From the IMG/VR virus record IMGVR_UViG_3300044814_000069, positions 1-29,408 of that record: a stretch of DNA of 29,408 nt; one strand, given 5' to 3'. How positions within the stretch are numbered: the first letter of the stretch is position 1; every line of letters begins with the position of its first letter. The position numbers and the translations under genes were made by a program. The stretch is from a virus. Positions 15,359-22,926 of the stretch are shown here, one piece after another. The notes beneath the pieces are model-generated. The model searched no databases. It had not been told where the DNA came from and saw nothing but the letters and a program-made list of their open reading frames with translations.

Positions 15359-15523
15359 CTGCGCCACCTCATGCCGCTCGTGAAAACTCAACGGGATGCC
15401 GGAACCCTCCGCTCAGAAACGGAAGCCCGGCTCCTACGCTGGCCGCGGGCGGTAACATTTCATGTTCAGCGTACGCGCTTGCGACCGATTTCGCACATAG
15501 CAGCGGAATATCGATACTGCTAG

Positions 15524-15757
15524 CTACCTGATGATACTTTCCCGGGGTGGAGGCAGCGGGTTGTACCCGGTACCGTCTCGCCAGCCGCGGCGAACCGACA
15601 CCGCGCAGACCACCGCACCCAGCCAGAGATGACCGGCCGTCCAGCCGAGCACCCAGAAAAAACCCAGGATCAAGGTAAGAACGACACGCGAAGGCTGTAC
15701 CTGACGTGCATCGGTCAGCAGCTCATCGAGAGGGATACGTTCAGTCGTTACGGCCAT
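15524..15757 (-). CDS. Small membrane protein (77 aa)
   Basis: Starts at ATG 15757 (MAVTTERIPLDELLTDARQV). A hydrophobic helix or hairpin, VVLTLILGFFWVLGWTAGHLW followed by LGAVVCAVSV, is closed by a basic tail (RRGWRDGTGYN). It lies between the terminase gene's downstream repeat element and the portal region. No ribosome-binding site is seen, but a TATAGT box lies 7 nt before the ATG, so it is probably leaderless. Function unknown; 15359-15523, between it and the HNH stop, shows nothing supportable. Confidence 0.6.
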   Translation of the reverse strand: MAVTTERIPLDELLTDARQVQPSRVVLTLILGFFWVLGWTAGHLWLGAVVCAVSVRRGWRDGTGYNPLPPPRESIIR

Positions 15758-15764
15758 GAACACC

Positions 15765-15770
15765 ACTATA
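15765..15770 (-). promoter_or_regulatory. -10 box TATAGT, leaderless promoter for the small membrane gene
   Basis: TATAGT on the minus strand, 7 nt before the ATG at 15757, at the downstream edge of the C-rich repeat element. No -35 match. Confidence 0.45.
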
Positions 15771-15779
15771 CGGACTGGC

Positions 15780-16219
15780 TAGTCGGCGCGGGGCGGGTGG
15801 TTCTGACCTGGCATGGCCAGTCGGCATGGGTCGACGAGGGCAGGCATGGCCAGTCGGCGAGGTGAGGCTAGCGCTGAGGAGGGATGGTTAGTCGGCCTGG
15901 CTGGGACCGGTGCGGGACGTGCGGGAACGATGTGGGATGGGTCGGATTGTCGACGGGACTGGAGCGTAACGGTATGGACTGTCGGTGCGGCCAGAACCGG
16001 GTCGAGTCGGGTAGTCGGTGCGGCCAGAACCGGGTCGAGTCGGGTAGTCGGTGCGGCCAGAACCGTATCGGAGGGGAGCGGGTAGTCGGCGAGAGATGGC
16101 TGGGCAAGGGCCGGGATGAAACGTCGGCGCGGACAGGTAGGTGCAGTGAGGGTATGGCTGGTCAGTACGGTAAGGCTTGGTTAGCCACCCTGGTGTGGCG
16201 TCTTTCTGAGTATAGCTCA
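15780..16219 (-). repeat. Dispersed promoter-hairpin-CCGAC element, copy 1
   Basis: Read on the minus strand it begins at the terminase stop codon: TGAGCTATACT (16209-16219), then a conserved block at 16165-16201 containing GCCAC-ACCAGG-GTGGC (5-bp hairpin) and TAACCAAGCCTTACCGTAC. About 380 nt of C-rich, G-poor DNA follows, built from units starting CCGACTAnCC. The start and conserved block match copy 2 almost base for base. A stop codon interrupts the only shared frame after eight codons. Possibly a non-coding RNA with its own -10 box (TATACT), or a Rho-loading 3' region. No known class recognised. Confidence 0.7.
15986..16089 (-). repeat. 33-nt tandem repeats inside element copy 1
   Basis: Two identical 33-nt units (15986-16018 and 16019-16051) and a third, altered 38-nt unit (16052-16089). 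On the minus strand each unit starts CCGACTACCCG and ends GGTTCTGGCCGCA. Confidence 0.9.
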
Positions 16220-18877
16220 GCCAATTGACTTGCGGGGATCGTAGCTCCGTCGTTTTTTATTGAGCGCCCAACTGGCCAGGGTCGCCGCCACGATAGGCGT
16301 GATATCCGATTCAGAGTCTTTCCGTGACCAGGCCTGGCCGCCGTCGCCCACCACCCGGGTCTCCGCAGACGCGATAGCCGACCACAGCGCCGGCGCCTGC
16401 TCCTTACCCAGGTGGATAACCTGCCGGTTCCGAACTGCGGTGACGATCTGGCTAAATGCCTCGGCCTCGTCACCACTCATGGCGCGCACGACTTCGAGTC
16501 CCGCGTTCTCGGCGGCATCGGCAAGCCCGGCCGCCGGACCGTTCTTCGGAAAGCAGATCGCGATGGGCCGGTGCGCCCGGCGCAGCTCTACCAGCCGGGG
16601 GACCACCCAGCCAGTACCTTCCCGGCTGCAGCCCCGCGGAATCTCCAGGACAGTCTTGTACCCGCCGTCAGGTTCCCGCCGGTGCCACGCCGCACTGATC
16701 GTCGAGACCTTCATCTCCGGATCAGTGTCGACCGCGAACGCCAGCGGGCGCACGGCACCGCCCGGGTCCGGCATTGCGCAGCGCTCCCACGCCTCTTCGC
16801 TGATGACCGACCAGCTTTCCTCTTCTTCCGGCCAGTCACCCACCCCGAGGCGTTCCCGGTCGAACGCCACCATCGACATCGACGCGAATTCCTTCATGAC
16901 GTGCTCATAAGAGATACGCAGGTTGAACGCCGGATTAGCGCGCGCCCACGAACGCGGGTCGTCCCGGTCGTCATGGCGGTCACAGATAACGTACCTGTTG
17001 GTCTTCCGGCCAAGCACCTCGTCGCGCGGGCACAGGTCAGTGTGCGGGTCGATCGACCACTCGGCGCCCATCAGCGTCTGGTCATGCCTGAGGATGCGCC
17101 GCCGTACCATCGCCAGCTGCACCGAGTCGTGGTACCCGGCAGAGGCCGTGTAAATCATCTGCGGGTTAGCTACCGCGGACATAGTCGGCATCGACGCGCC
17201 GACCTGCTCGTCACTCAGGAACATGCTCTCGTCATATACGACGCAGTTCCCCACGTTGATCCAGTCCTCTAGCACGAAATTCTGGTGCTCAGGGACCACC
17301 GCGCAGAAAACCTCCTGCACCTGGCCCGTTTCCTCCGCGCTAACGACCGTCCAGCCGAGCCGGTCGTTGCGGGCACGTCCCTCGCTAGCCCGTTCGAAGC
17401 GATCGTAGTGCTCAGCCTTGAGAAAGAACTCCGGTCGCAACGTGGAGCTGACAAACTGGACCTTGTAGAGCGTAACCACCCCGTCACCGTAACCACTGCT
17501 CGTCTCCGACCGGGTAACCCCGTACGTACCGATGCCCAGGCGGGCGGCTAGTACCTGGACGAACTCCAGGTTCTCCCGGCTGGCCGAGGACAACTGGGCC
17601 AGGCCGCCTTCTGTGACGTTGCCATCCGCCGCGAAGTACCCTGCCAGCCAGCCGTACAGGTAGGGTACTGACTCATCCAACGGCGGCCGGTCCTTGAAGA
17701 AACGCGGCAACCCCGTGACCGCAACACCCGGAACATCATTCGGCGTGCGGATGCCCCGGTTCGGGCTAAGGCCGAAATACGGCAGCAGGAGAGCCTTAGT
17801 GCCCCATAGCTCTACCTTCGACCCCCACTGGTCCCGGCTGCCGTCCCCGAACGTGAGACCATGCGCGATACCGAACTGCGAAGGCCTCGAATGCCAGATC
17901 TTCGTCTTCGGCAACCGCCAGGCAAGCTTGTGACCCGCGCGAAGATCCCTCGTCAGGATCTCCCGCGACGGCTTCCCGGACCGGCTATCCCGTACGAGCC
18001 AGCGATGGCCCGCGGTAGCCTGGATCATCTTCACCTGCTTGTTACGGCGCAGCGTAACGTTCCAGAGGGCACGCTCGCCAAACGACCTGATCTCCGCCTT
18101 GTGCCAGGCACCCCCGTACCCCGAACCAGCGTTCACCAGAACATCCTGGTACGTACCTGCGGTCTCCGCGAGAGTCTTCAGCCCGTCCCTGGTCCAGTAC
18201 CTGGTATCCCCGGAAAAGCAATCGGCGGTGAACGAACGACCCGAACCGCGGGAACGGGCCAGGAAGCGGAGCCGGCCGCCAACATTGCGCCTGACGTGCT
18301 TGCCGCCGGGACCGAAGATCAGCGTGGGCGCCGACTTCAGCTCGATCGCCTCGTCACCATGCGAGGTCATGACTCTTTTCACCCGGCGGGACAGGCCGTC
18401 GTAGTTGGTGATCGTGTCCCGGACCCGGCGGAAGTGCTCGGCGGCAGCCTTGAACTCATGCGCGGTGTGGATGATCATCGACTCGCCGAACAGGAACAGG
18501 CCGCCCAGCTCGCGCGCCTCCAGGATGACGTTCTTGCCGTTCTGGCGGCTCACGATAAGCGCCGACTCGAACGCCGCCCACTTGCCGTCCGGGGTGATCC
18601 CCAGCATCTCGGTAAGGCTCCAGCGCTGCCACGGGTCCAGGTCGTACCCGTAGTGCGGCACCCACTGGTCGATCAGCTCCTCGGCCGCGTGGTTCCCGCA
18701 GCCGGACTTGTAGCCGGGCACGGCGCAGGAAATGCAGTCCAGTTGCTTGTCCCGGTGCCGCGGCGGAGCCGTCCAGAAGCGGGGAGACTGACTGCCCGTC
18801 GGCGGGTTCGGCAGCAGCGTGCCGTCCGGCAGGAAAACATCCGGAACGGCGACGACACGGTACGAGGCGGCTGTCAT
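16217..18877 (-). CDS. Large terminase subunit (TerL) interrupted by an intein
   Basis: 886 aa as translated; removing the intein (residues 220-544) leaves 561 aa, the usual TerL length. Extein features: an N-terminal CISCAVPGYKSGCGNHAAEE Cys cluster, DPWQRWSLTEMLG, Walker A-type SRQNGKN (110-116), HTAHEFKAAAEHFRRVR (adenine/motor region), and ADC-VVYDES (Walker B, 218-551 across the intein). The nuclease half has AFAVDTDPEMKVSTISAAW, with a metal-binding Asp, and the late SRKDSESDITPIVAA. TerL packages DNA by ATP hydrolysis and cuts genome ends. Its start overlaps the small upstream gene (ATGA). The stop codon is the first triplet of the dispersed element. Confidence 0.95.
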   Translation of the reverse strand: MTAASYRVVAVPDVFLPDGTLLPNPPTGSQSPRFWTAPPRHRDKQLDCISCAVPGYKSGCGNHAAEELIDQWVPHYGYDLDPWQRWSLTEMLGITPDGKWAAFESALIVSRQNGKNVILEARELGGLFLFGESMIIHTAHEFKAAAEHFRRVRDTITNYDGLSRRVKRVMTSHGDEAIELKSAPTLIFGPGGKHVRRNVGGRLRFLARSRGSGRSFTADCFSGDTRYWTRDGLKTLAETAGTYQDVLVNAGSGYGGAWHKAEIRSFGERALWNVTLRRNKQVKMIQATAGHRWLVRDSRSGKPSREILTRDLRAGHKLAWRLPKTKIWHSRPSQFGIAHGLTFGDGSRDQWGSKVELWGTKALLLPYFGLSPNRGIRTPNDVPGVAVTGLPRFFKDRPPLDESVPYLYGWLAGYFAADGNVTEGGLAQLSSASRENLEFVQVLAARLGIGTYGVTRSETSSGYGDGVVTLYKVQFVSSTLRPEFFLKAEHYDRFERASEGRARNDRLGWTVVSAEETGQVQEVFCAVVPEHQNFVLEDWINVGNCVVYDESMFLSDEQVGASMPTMSAVANPQMIYTASAGYHDSVQLAMVRRRILRHDQTLMGAEWSIDPHTDLCPRDEVLGRKTNRYVICDRHDDRDDPRSWARANPAFNLRISYEHVMKEFASMSMVAFDRERLGVGDWPEEEESWSVISEEAWERCAMPDPGGAVRPLAFAVDTDPEMKVSTISAAWHRREPDGGYKTVLEIPRGCSREGTGWVVPRLVELRRAHRPIAICFPKNGPAAGLADAAENAGLEVVRAMSGDEAEAFSQIVTAVRNRQVIHLGKEQAPALWSAIASAETRVVGDGGQAWSRKDSESDITPIVAATLASWALNKKRRSYDPRKSIG
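17246..18220 (-). other. Intein with LAGLIDADG endonuclease inside TerL
   Basis: 325 residues, Cys220 to Asn544 of the precursor. Block A is CFSGDTRYWTRDG, block B is QATAGHRWLV (the TxxH motif), and a LAGLIDADG-type motif reads LYGWLAGYFAADG. Block F is VPEHQNFVLED, and the end is VGN followed by Cys+1 of the C-extein. The usual penultimate His is a Gly. A second, degraded LAGLIDADG repeat is not obvious. The insertion point splits the Walker B strand, so TerL is inactive until splicing. In-frame length and intact splice residues suggest a functional element. Confidence 0.92.
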
Positions 18878-19155
18878 CCTTCACCCGCCAGCCGCTTCTC
18901 ACGCCGCTGCTTAACTTCATCAGTAAGATCTCCCTTGACCTCGCCGGGAGCCATCTCGCGCAGCTGGGCCAGCGCCAGCCTCAGCTCGCGGGCGAACCCT
19001 GAAGCATCTCGCGGGGTCAGCCCGCCCTCGTCGAGTACCCGGGCGCACATGAGCGCCACCCGGGCCACCCCGCCGCGGCGCATATTCACCGGCAGCCCGG
19101 CCAGGTCGACCCGGACCGACTCCTCCAGCGACATCTCTTCCAGCTCAGCGCTCAC
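18874..19155 (-). CDS. Small protein upstream of TerL, possible small terminase subunit
   Basis: 93 aa from GTG 19155, which overlaps the zinc-ribbon stop (GTGA) and has GAGGAG 5 nt upstream. The product VSAELEEMSLEESVRVDLAG... is mostly helical and charged (ALMCARVLDEGGL, FARELRLALAQLREMAPGE) and ends in a basic tail (KQRREKRLAGEG). Position directly before and overlapping TerL is typical of TerS, but the usual N-terminal helix-turn-helix is not evident, so this is a positional call. Confidence 0.55.
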   Translation of the reverse strand: MSAELEEMSLEESVRVDLAGLPVNMRRGGVARVALMCARVLDEGGLTPRDASGFARELRLALAQLREMAPGEVKGDLTDEVKQRREKRLAGEG

Positions 19156-19295
19156 TGTTCCTCCTCTGCGTCCCGGCCGCAGTCCTCGCACAGGTAACCG
19201 CCATCACCGTCGGCACGAATTTCGTCGTCCGGCTCGATGTCCGCGCCGCAGCCCGCGCACGAACCGTAGTAGAACCATGGCCCGAGCCTCTCCAT
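19152..19295 (-). CDS. Zinc-ribbon protein (47 aa), first gene of the head operon
   Basis: Starts at ATG 19295 (MERLGPWFYYGSCAGCGADI) and contains CAGC and CEDC separated by an acidic loop (EPDDEIRADGDGGYL): a compact four-Cys zinc ribbon with an acidic tail (GRDAEEEQ). A TATCGT box sits 7 nt before the ATG with no ribosome-binding site, so this appears to be the leaderless first gene of the leftward head operon. Role unknown; a transcription or packaging accessory is possible. Confidence 0.65.
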   Translation of the reverse strand: MERLGPWFYYGSCAGCGADIEPDDEIRADGDGGYLCEDCGRDAEEEQ

Positions 19296-19301
19296 GTACG
19301 C

Positions 19302-19308
19302 TACGATA
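19302..19308. promoter_or_regulatory. Overlapping divergent -10 boxes
   Basis: TACGAT (19302-19307, plus) and TATCGT (19303-19308, minus) occupy nearly the same bases. The minus box lies 7 nt before the ATG at 19295 (leaderless). The plus box would give a leader of about 25 nt containing the GAAAGGG site before 19339. Only one direction could be opened at a time, so the two blocks may exclude each other. No -35 hexamers recognised. Confidence 0.4.
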
Positions 19309-19338
19309 CAGCTCCGGCCGCTCGGTGAAAGGGATCGC

Positions 19339-19545
19339 ATGGACCTGAGAACCATCGAGGTCACCTGGATGGACGGCGAGGTCCAGGTCTACAAGCAGGT
19401 CACCACGTCCGTGCTCAACGGCGTGCTGCACATCCACCAGTACACCGGCATCACGAACACGCTGGCCAACGAGTGGCACTTCCCGATCAGTAATATCCGG
19501 GTGTGGAACCCAGTCACCAACGGGCACCGTACAGAGCTACGATGA
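19339..19545 (+). CDS. Small hypothetical protein (68 aa)
   Basis: ATG 19339 preceded by GAAAGGG. MDLRTIEVTWMDGEVQVYK, then TTSVLNGVLHIHQYTG and WHFPISNIRVWNPVTNG predict a small all-beta domain. It begins the rightward block and ends 85 bp before the Mom-like gene's ATG, its stop overlapping the in-frame zinc-ribbon extension of that gene. No family recognised. Confidence 0.65.
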   Translation: MDLRTIEVTWMDGEVQVYKQVTTSVLNGVLHIHQYTGITNTLANEWHFPISNIRVWNPVTNGHRTELR

Positions 19546-19630
19546 ATACATTGAGCACTACTGCCGAGGCTGTGGTGTCTGGACCCTGCTCCTGCCCGGT
19601 TACATCTGCCGGACGTGCCTGGATACTTGG

Positions 19631-20320
19631 ATGGCCAAGGCCAAGCACTCCGTTTACATCTCACACCCCGACGACGTGGACGTAAGACCAATAGGCGCCG
19701 CACTAGCCCGGGACGTCGCCGAGCGCGAGCACTACATGCACCGCAAGCCGCAAGTCAACCACGCGTTCGGACTGTACGACGATGACAACCTGACCGGCAT
19801 CTGCGTCTTCGGCACGCCGGCCAGCCGCCACCTCCAGCAGGGCGCGTGCCCGTCCGATCCCGGCCTCGTCATCGAATTCAACCGGCTCTGGGTCAGCGAC
19901 GCGATGCCGCGGAACTCCGAGTCCTGGTTCGTATCCCGCTGCCTGAACGCGATCCCGCCGTACATCGTCGTCTCCTACGCCGACACGCTGCAAGGGCACA
20001 TGGGGTATGTCTACCGGGCGCTGAACTTCCGGTACGCGGGCTGGACCGACATGGAGCGGAAAACCGCACGGCTCGACTACCTGCCCGCTGACCCGCAAAC
20101 GCACACCCGGGACGCATTCCGCAACGGCTACGCCACGAAGGTGCGACGGCAGCCGAAGGTCAAGTACTGGACGGTGACCGGAAACCGGACCGACCGGAAG
20201 CGGCTCACGGAACTATGCGGGTGGCCATCACTGGACTGGAAGACGCTCCCGCCGGTGACCGAGCACCGGCAAGAACGCCTAGCCAGTCATGGGGATAGGA
20301 CTAGAAGTCGGGAAGCTTAA
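19631..20320 (+). CDS. Mom-like GNAT-fold DNA modification protein
   Basis: 229 aa from the first ATG. HYMHRKPQVNHAFGLYDDDN, LTGICVFGTPASRHLQQG, VIEFNRLWVSDAMPRNSESW and IVVSYADTLQGHMGYVYRAL (about residues 35-130) follow phage Mu Mom and its relatives. Those proteins are GNAT-fold enzymes that modify adenine in phage DNA and protect it from restriction. The same frame stays open upstream: 19538-19630 encodes a four-Cys ribbon (YCRGCG...ICRTCL) directly joined to this ATG, but no ATG/GTG/TTG precedes it, so the true start is doubtful. The C-terminus overlaps a convergent gene by 4 bp. Confidence 0.82.
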   Translation: MAKAKHSVYISHPDDVDVRPIGAALARDVAEREHYMHRKPQVNHAFGLYDDDNLTGICVFGTPASRHLQQGACPSDPGLVIEFNRLWVSDAMPRNSESWFVSRCLNAIPPYIVVSYADTLQGHMGYVYRALNFRYAGWTDMERKTARLDYLPADPQTHTRDAFRNGYATKVRRQPKVKYWTVTGNRTDRKRLTELCGWPSLDWKTLPPVTEHRQERLASHGDRTRSREA

Positions 20321-20544
20321 ACTGGCCCGTTGTCACCGTTGCGCCCACTTTTCACGATATAAGCGATCAACTCCGGTGAGCAGCCGACCGCCTGGGCCAG
20401 CACCAAGTAGGTCCACGTGTCCGGATCTTCCCGGCGCAGCTCGCGCACCAACCGGTCCCGCTGCGCACGTTCCCGGTCGGCCAGCTCACCCTGCTGAGCT
20501 GCAGCATGATGGTGAACCCTCGCCATCGCCGCGCGCACGTCCAT
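20317..20544 (-). CDS. Small helical protein with possible helix-turn-helix (75 aa)
   Basis: An Ala/Arg/Glu-rich helix (MDVRAAMARVHHHAAAQQGE, then RERAQRDRLVRELRRED) precedes DTWTYLVLAQAVGCSPELIA, which resembles a helix-turn-helix ending YIVKSGRNG. It is the last gene of the Ro-containing leftward block and meets the Mom-like gene tail to tail. Could be a DNA-binding regulator; low certainty. Confidence 0.55.
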   Translation of the reverse strand: MDVRAAMARVHHHAAAQQGELADRERAQRDRLVRELRREDPDTWTYLVLAQAVGCSPELIAYIVKSGRNGDNGPV

Positions 20545-20547
20545 CGC

Positions 20548-20808
20548 TCAATCTTCCAGCTTCATAACCTGAAGTGAGTAGTAGCGCGTGGTGTTCAGCT
20601 TGGTCCGGCCCAGGTCCAAAACGATATTCGCAGACTCGCCCCATTCATCCCCGGCCTTGTTCACCTGCCACGCGATCGAGTCACCGTTTTCCAGCTTCCG
20701 GTTCTCGTTGCACCAGGACATCGCGCTCGCCCGGGAGCCGTGAGCGGGGTCCATTAGGTTCGATTCACCCCACTCACCGTCTTTCAGCCAGACCAGCCAG
20801 ATGTCCAT
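20548..20808 (-). CDS. Small Trp-rich protein downstream of the Ro gene (86 aa)
   Basis: MDIWLVWLKDGEWGESNLMD opens a compact mixed alpha/beta protein with DSIAWQVNKAGDEWGESANI and YYSLQVMKLED. Its ATG overlaps the TROVE gene's TGA (TGATG), so it is translationally coupled to the Ro protein. No family recognised. Confidence 0.6.
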   Translation of the reverse strand: MDIWLVWLKDGEWGESNLMDPAHGSRASAMSWCNENRKLENGDSIAWQVNKAGDEWGESANIVLDLGRTKLNTTRYYSLQVMKLED

Positions 20809-22487
20809 CAGACATCGCCCCGGCTGAAGTCAGCCAGCAAGGTGGGCACCGCGGAGTCGAAGCCAGAAACGTCCATGCTGCCCGGGTCGTCCGGGTCGGC
20901 GATGGTGAACTCGGTCGGCGTCATCGCGGCCACCGCGAGCCGCGCGCCGATGCCCGTCTTCTGCCGGTAGGCCTCCAGCGCCTGGTGCGGGTGGATGTTC
21001 CCCGCCCACGTCTCGTTGTCCGTCACTGTGAGGAAAGTGTCGACCGGCACGTTGTTCTGCTGCGCCCAGATCATGGGCAGCGCGCAGTCGGTCCCGCCGA
21101 ACGGCAGGTGCGAAACCGTGCGCACCGCGTCATCCAGCCGCTGCCGGGAGCTGATGTTCAGCGGAGTGATCGACGTATCGTACCCAGAGCCCCACCGGGT
21201 CTGGTAGCCGTAGCCACCGCCAGCAGTGAAGCCGGTGACCAGCACCTGCGACTCGGTGGCCAGGGTAACCAGGGCAAGCGCGACGGAAGCCTCCCGGCAG
21301 CTCAGCGGCAGCCCGCCGGCCAGCGAGCCCATCGACCCGCTGACATCCAGGGCGACCATGGTGCGCTTGTTAGCAGGCTCGACCGCGCCGTACGCGGCGT
21401 AGAACGCGGCATCGAGCGCGTCGCTGATCTTCGGCACCGGCTGCCAGGACGAGTCCCCGCGTACCGAGCGCCCGGACGCGTACGTCTTAGCCGCGAGCAG
21501 CACCGCAACCGGGTGCACTCGCGCTCGCTTAAGCCGCTCCGGGTCGGCCAGCTGCGCGGCGACCATGTCAGTCAGCGTGCCCAGCTGGGTCAGCACGCCG
21601 AGGGTGGTCAGCCGGGGCAGCTGGCGCATCAGCGCAGTCTGCGGCAGGCCGTGCCGGATCAGCTCGGCCCACACGTCAGGCTGGGTCAGCGCGCTGTCCG
21701 GCAGCGCCTCCCAGGGCAGGCCCGGGTGCTCCGCGATCAGAGCGACGTACGCCGCGGCCTTCGCCTTGGTGCTGGCCGTGCTGCGATCGATCGCGAGCGC
21801 GGCCAGGTACGCGGTAGCCAGCAGAGGCAGGCTGTCGAAGAACGCCCGGCGGTTCCCGCAGGCGAACTCGAACAGTGCCCGCTGCTCCGGCGTGGCGTCC
21901 CGGGTCGTCCCGTTGAACACCGGGTGGGCGAGGCGGAGCAGGTCACGGTGCTTCCAGCCATCGCGCTGCCGGTACTTGACCATCTGGTAGGCAAGCTTGT
22001 CCGCGTCCTTGGCCAGGTACCAGTCGCTGACCGCGCGGCGCATCCCGCGCCCCCAGCCGCGAAACTGCTGCGAGTACCCGGCCCAGGTGTACAGGTGAGT
22101 GCCGGTGCGAGCCACGTACGGCAGCGCGCCGAATGACGCCTTCCGGCCCTCATCATTGCCCAGGCCAGCGGCGGCGGCAAGCGCGAACAGCGCGGCGTTG
22201 TTGCGCGGCGCACGACCCTGCACTGACACGTCCATCAGCCGACTGACTAGCGTCCGAGCATCCTGCCGCGCCCAGCCGAGCACCACCTCGGCGTTATTCT
22301 TGGTGATCTTCTGCTCGGTGGCGTAGTAAGTGCCGCCTTCAGTACCGAGGGTGAGGAACCGGTGCAGCCGGGCATCGCCGGTGACCTTGAACCCGTAGCC
22401 GCCGGCACTGTTCGGTACCTGGCGCGAGTCGGCCTGCTCGGACTGCGGCGTGACCCTGGTGCTGATCTTGCGCAGTGGATCAGGCAT
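20808..22487 (-). CDS. Ro60-like TROVE/vWA RNA-binding protein
   Basis: 559 aa, close to vertebrate Ro60 and bacterial Rsr. Residues about 40-360 form the TROVE ring of helical repeats, opening with RLHRFLTLGTEGGTYYATEQ and ending LRKRARVHPVAVLLAAKTYA-like helices. Residues about 375-555 form a von Willebrand A domain with an intact metal site: DVSGSM (381-386), GGTDCALP (464-471) and VTDNETW (488-494). Ro proteins are rings that hold the ends of misfolded RNAs and bind Y RNAs on the outer surface, which gate access or tether partners such as PNPase. The RNA cluster at 23368-23838 lies about 0.9 kb upstream on the same strand. It overlaps the upstream gene by 8 bp. Confidence 0.93.
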   Translation of the reverse strand: MPDPLRKISTRVTPQSEQADSRQVPNSAGGYGFKVTGDARLHRFLTLGTEGGTYYATEQKITKNNAEVVLGWARQDARTLVSRLMDVSVQGRAPRNNAALFALAAAAGLGNDEGRKASFGALPYVARTGTHLYTWAGYSQQFRGWGRGMRRAVSDWYLAKDADKLAYQMVKYRQRDGWKHRDLLRLAHPVFNGTTRDATPEQRALFEFACGNRRAFFDSLPLLATAYLAALAIDRSTASTKAKAAAYVALIAEHPGLPWEALPDSALTQPDVWAELIRHGLPQTALMRQLPRLTTLGVLTQLGTLTDMVAAQLADPERLKRARVHPVAVLLAAKTYASGRSVRGDSSWQPVPKISDALDAAFYAAYGAVEPANKRTMVALDVSGSMGSLAGGLPLSCREASVALALVTLATESQVLVTGFTAGGGYGYQTRWGSGYDTSITPLNISSRQRLDDAVRTVSHLPFGGTDCALPMIWAQQNNVPVDTFLTVTDNETWAGNIHPHQALEAYRQKTGIGARLAVAAMTPTEFTIADPDDPGSMDVSGFDSAVPTLLADFSRGDV

Positions 22488-22887
22488 AAGGCCCGTCCTT
22501 TCGGTAGAAGTGCCCGACGATGAGATCCATGTCCATGTACATCCGGAACCGGTCGAGCGTGTAGCCGAGCGCGGCTAGTGCCGTCTCAGCCCCGGTCATC
22601 GTCGCTTCCCAGTCACCGGATTCCAGCGTCTGCACTGTGCAGTCTTCCTTGCCCGGCCCTGTCTCCGCAATGACCTCACCAAGCGGGATGATCCGGATGG
22701 TGATCTTCTCCGGCAATTCCGCCGGGTGCAGCACGCGCGGGCGGCCCGGGTCGTCCAGCGACTCGCGCTCGCCGTCAGCGAGGCGCTGCGCAGTCGCTGC
22801 CGCCTTGGCCTCAGCCCTGGCCTGCTCGGCTGCCTGCGCAGCGGCCTCCCGCTCGGCGTAACGCCGCCGGGGAGTACAGCTCGCCAT
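22480..22887 (-). CDS. Charged helical N-terminus protein upstream of the Ro gene (135 aa)
   Basis: GGAGAGG ribosome-binding site. The N-terminal 45 residues are a long Ala/Glu/Arg helix (YAEREAAAQAAEQARAEAK), likely a coiled coil. The C-terminal part (ITIRIIPLGEVIAETG, CTVQTLESGDWEATM, LDRFRMYMDMDLIVGHFYR) looks like a small alpha/beta domain. It overlaps the TROVE gene by 8 bp. No family recognised; a partner of the Ro protein is possible by position only. Confidence 0.6.
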   Translation of the reverse strand: MASCTPRRRYAEREAAAQAAEQARAEAKAAATAQRLADGERESLDDPGRPRVLHPAELPEKITIRIIPLGEVIAETGPGKEDCTVQTLESGDWEATMTGAETALAALGYTLDRFRMYMDMDLIVGHFYRKDGPYA

Positions 22888-22926
22888 TGTTATGCCTCTC
22901 CTTCCGTGATTCCTCGGTCTGGTCGT

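Noticed and set aside
14528-15391. 287-codon minus-strand frame that could be a first exon of the portal gene
   Set aside because: It is the complement of the HNH gene, has no portal-like sequence and ends before the portal frame; no intron structure was recognised.
15986-16089. CRISPR array
   Set aside because: The 33-nt units are directly adjacent with no unique spacers, and no cas-like genes are present.
17861-19348. 495-codon plus-strand frame opposite the terminase
   Set aside because: Shadow of TerL and its upstream genes; Arg/Pro-rich, no domain, no start signal.
20574-22136. 520-codon plus-strand frame opposite the TROVE gene
   Set aside because: Antisense shadow; the minus-strand product has an intact vWA metal site.
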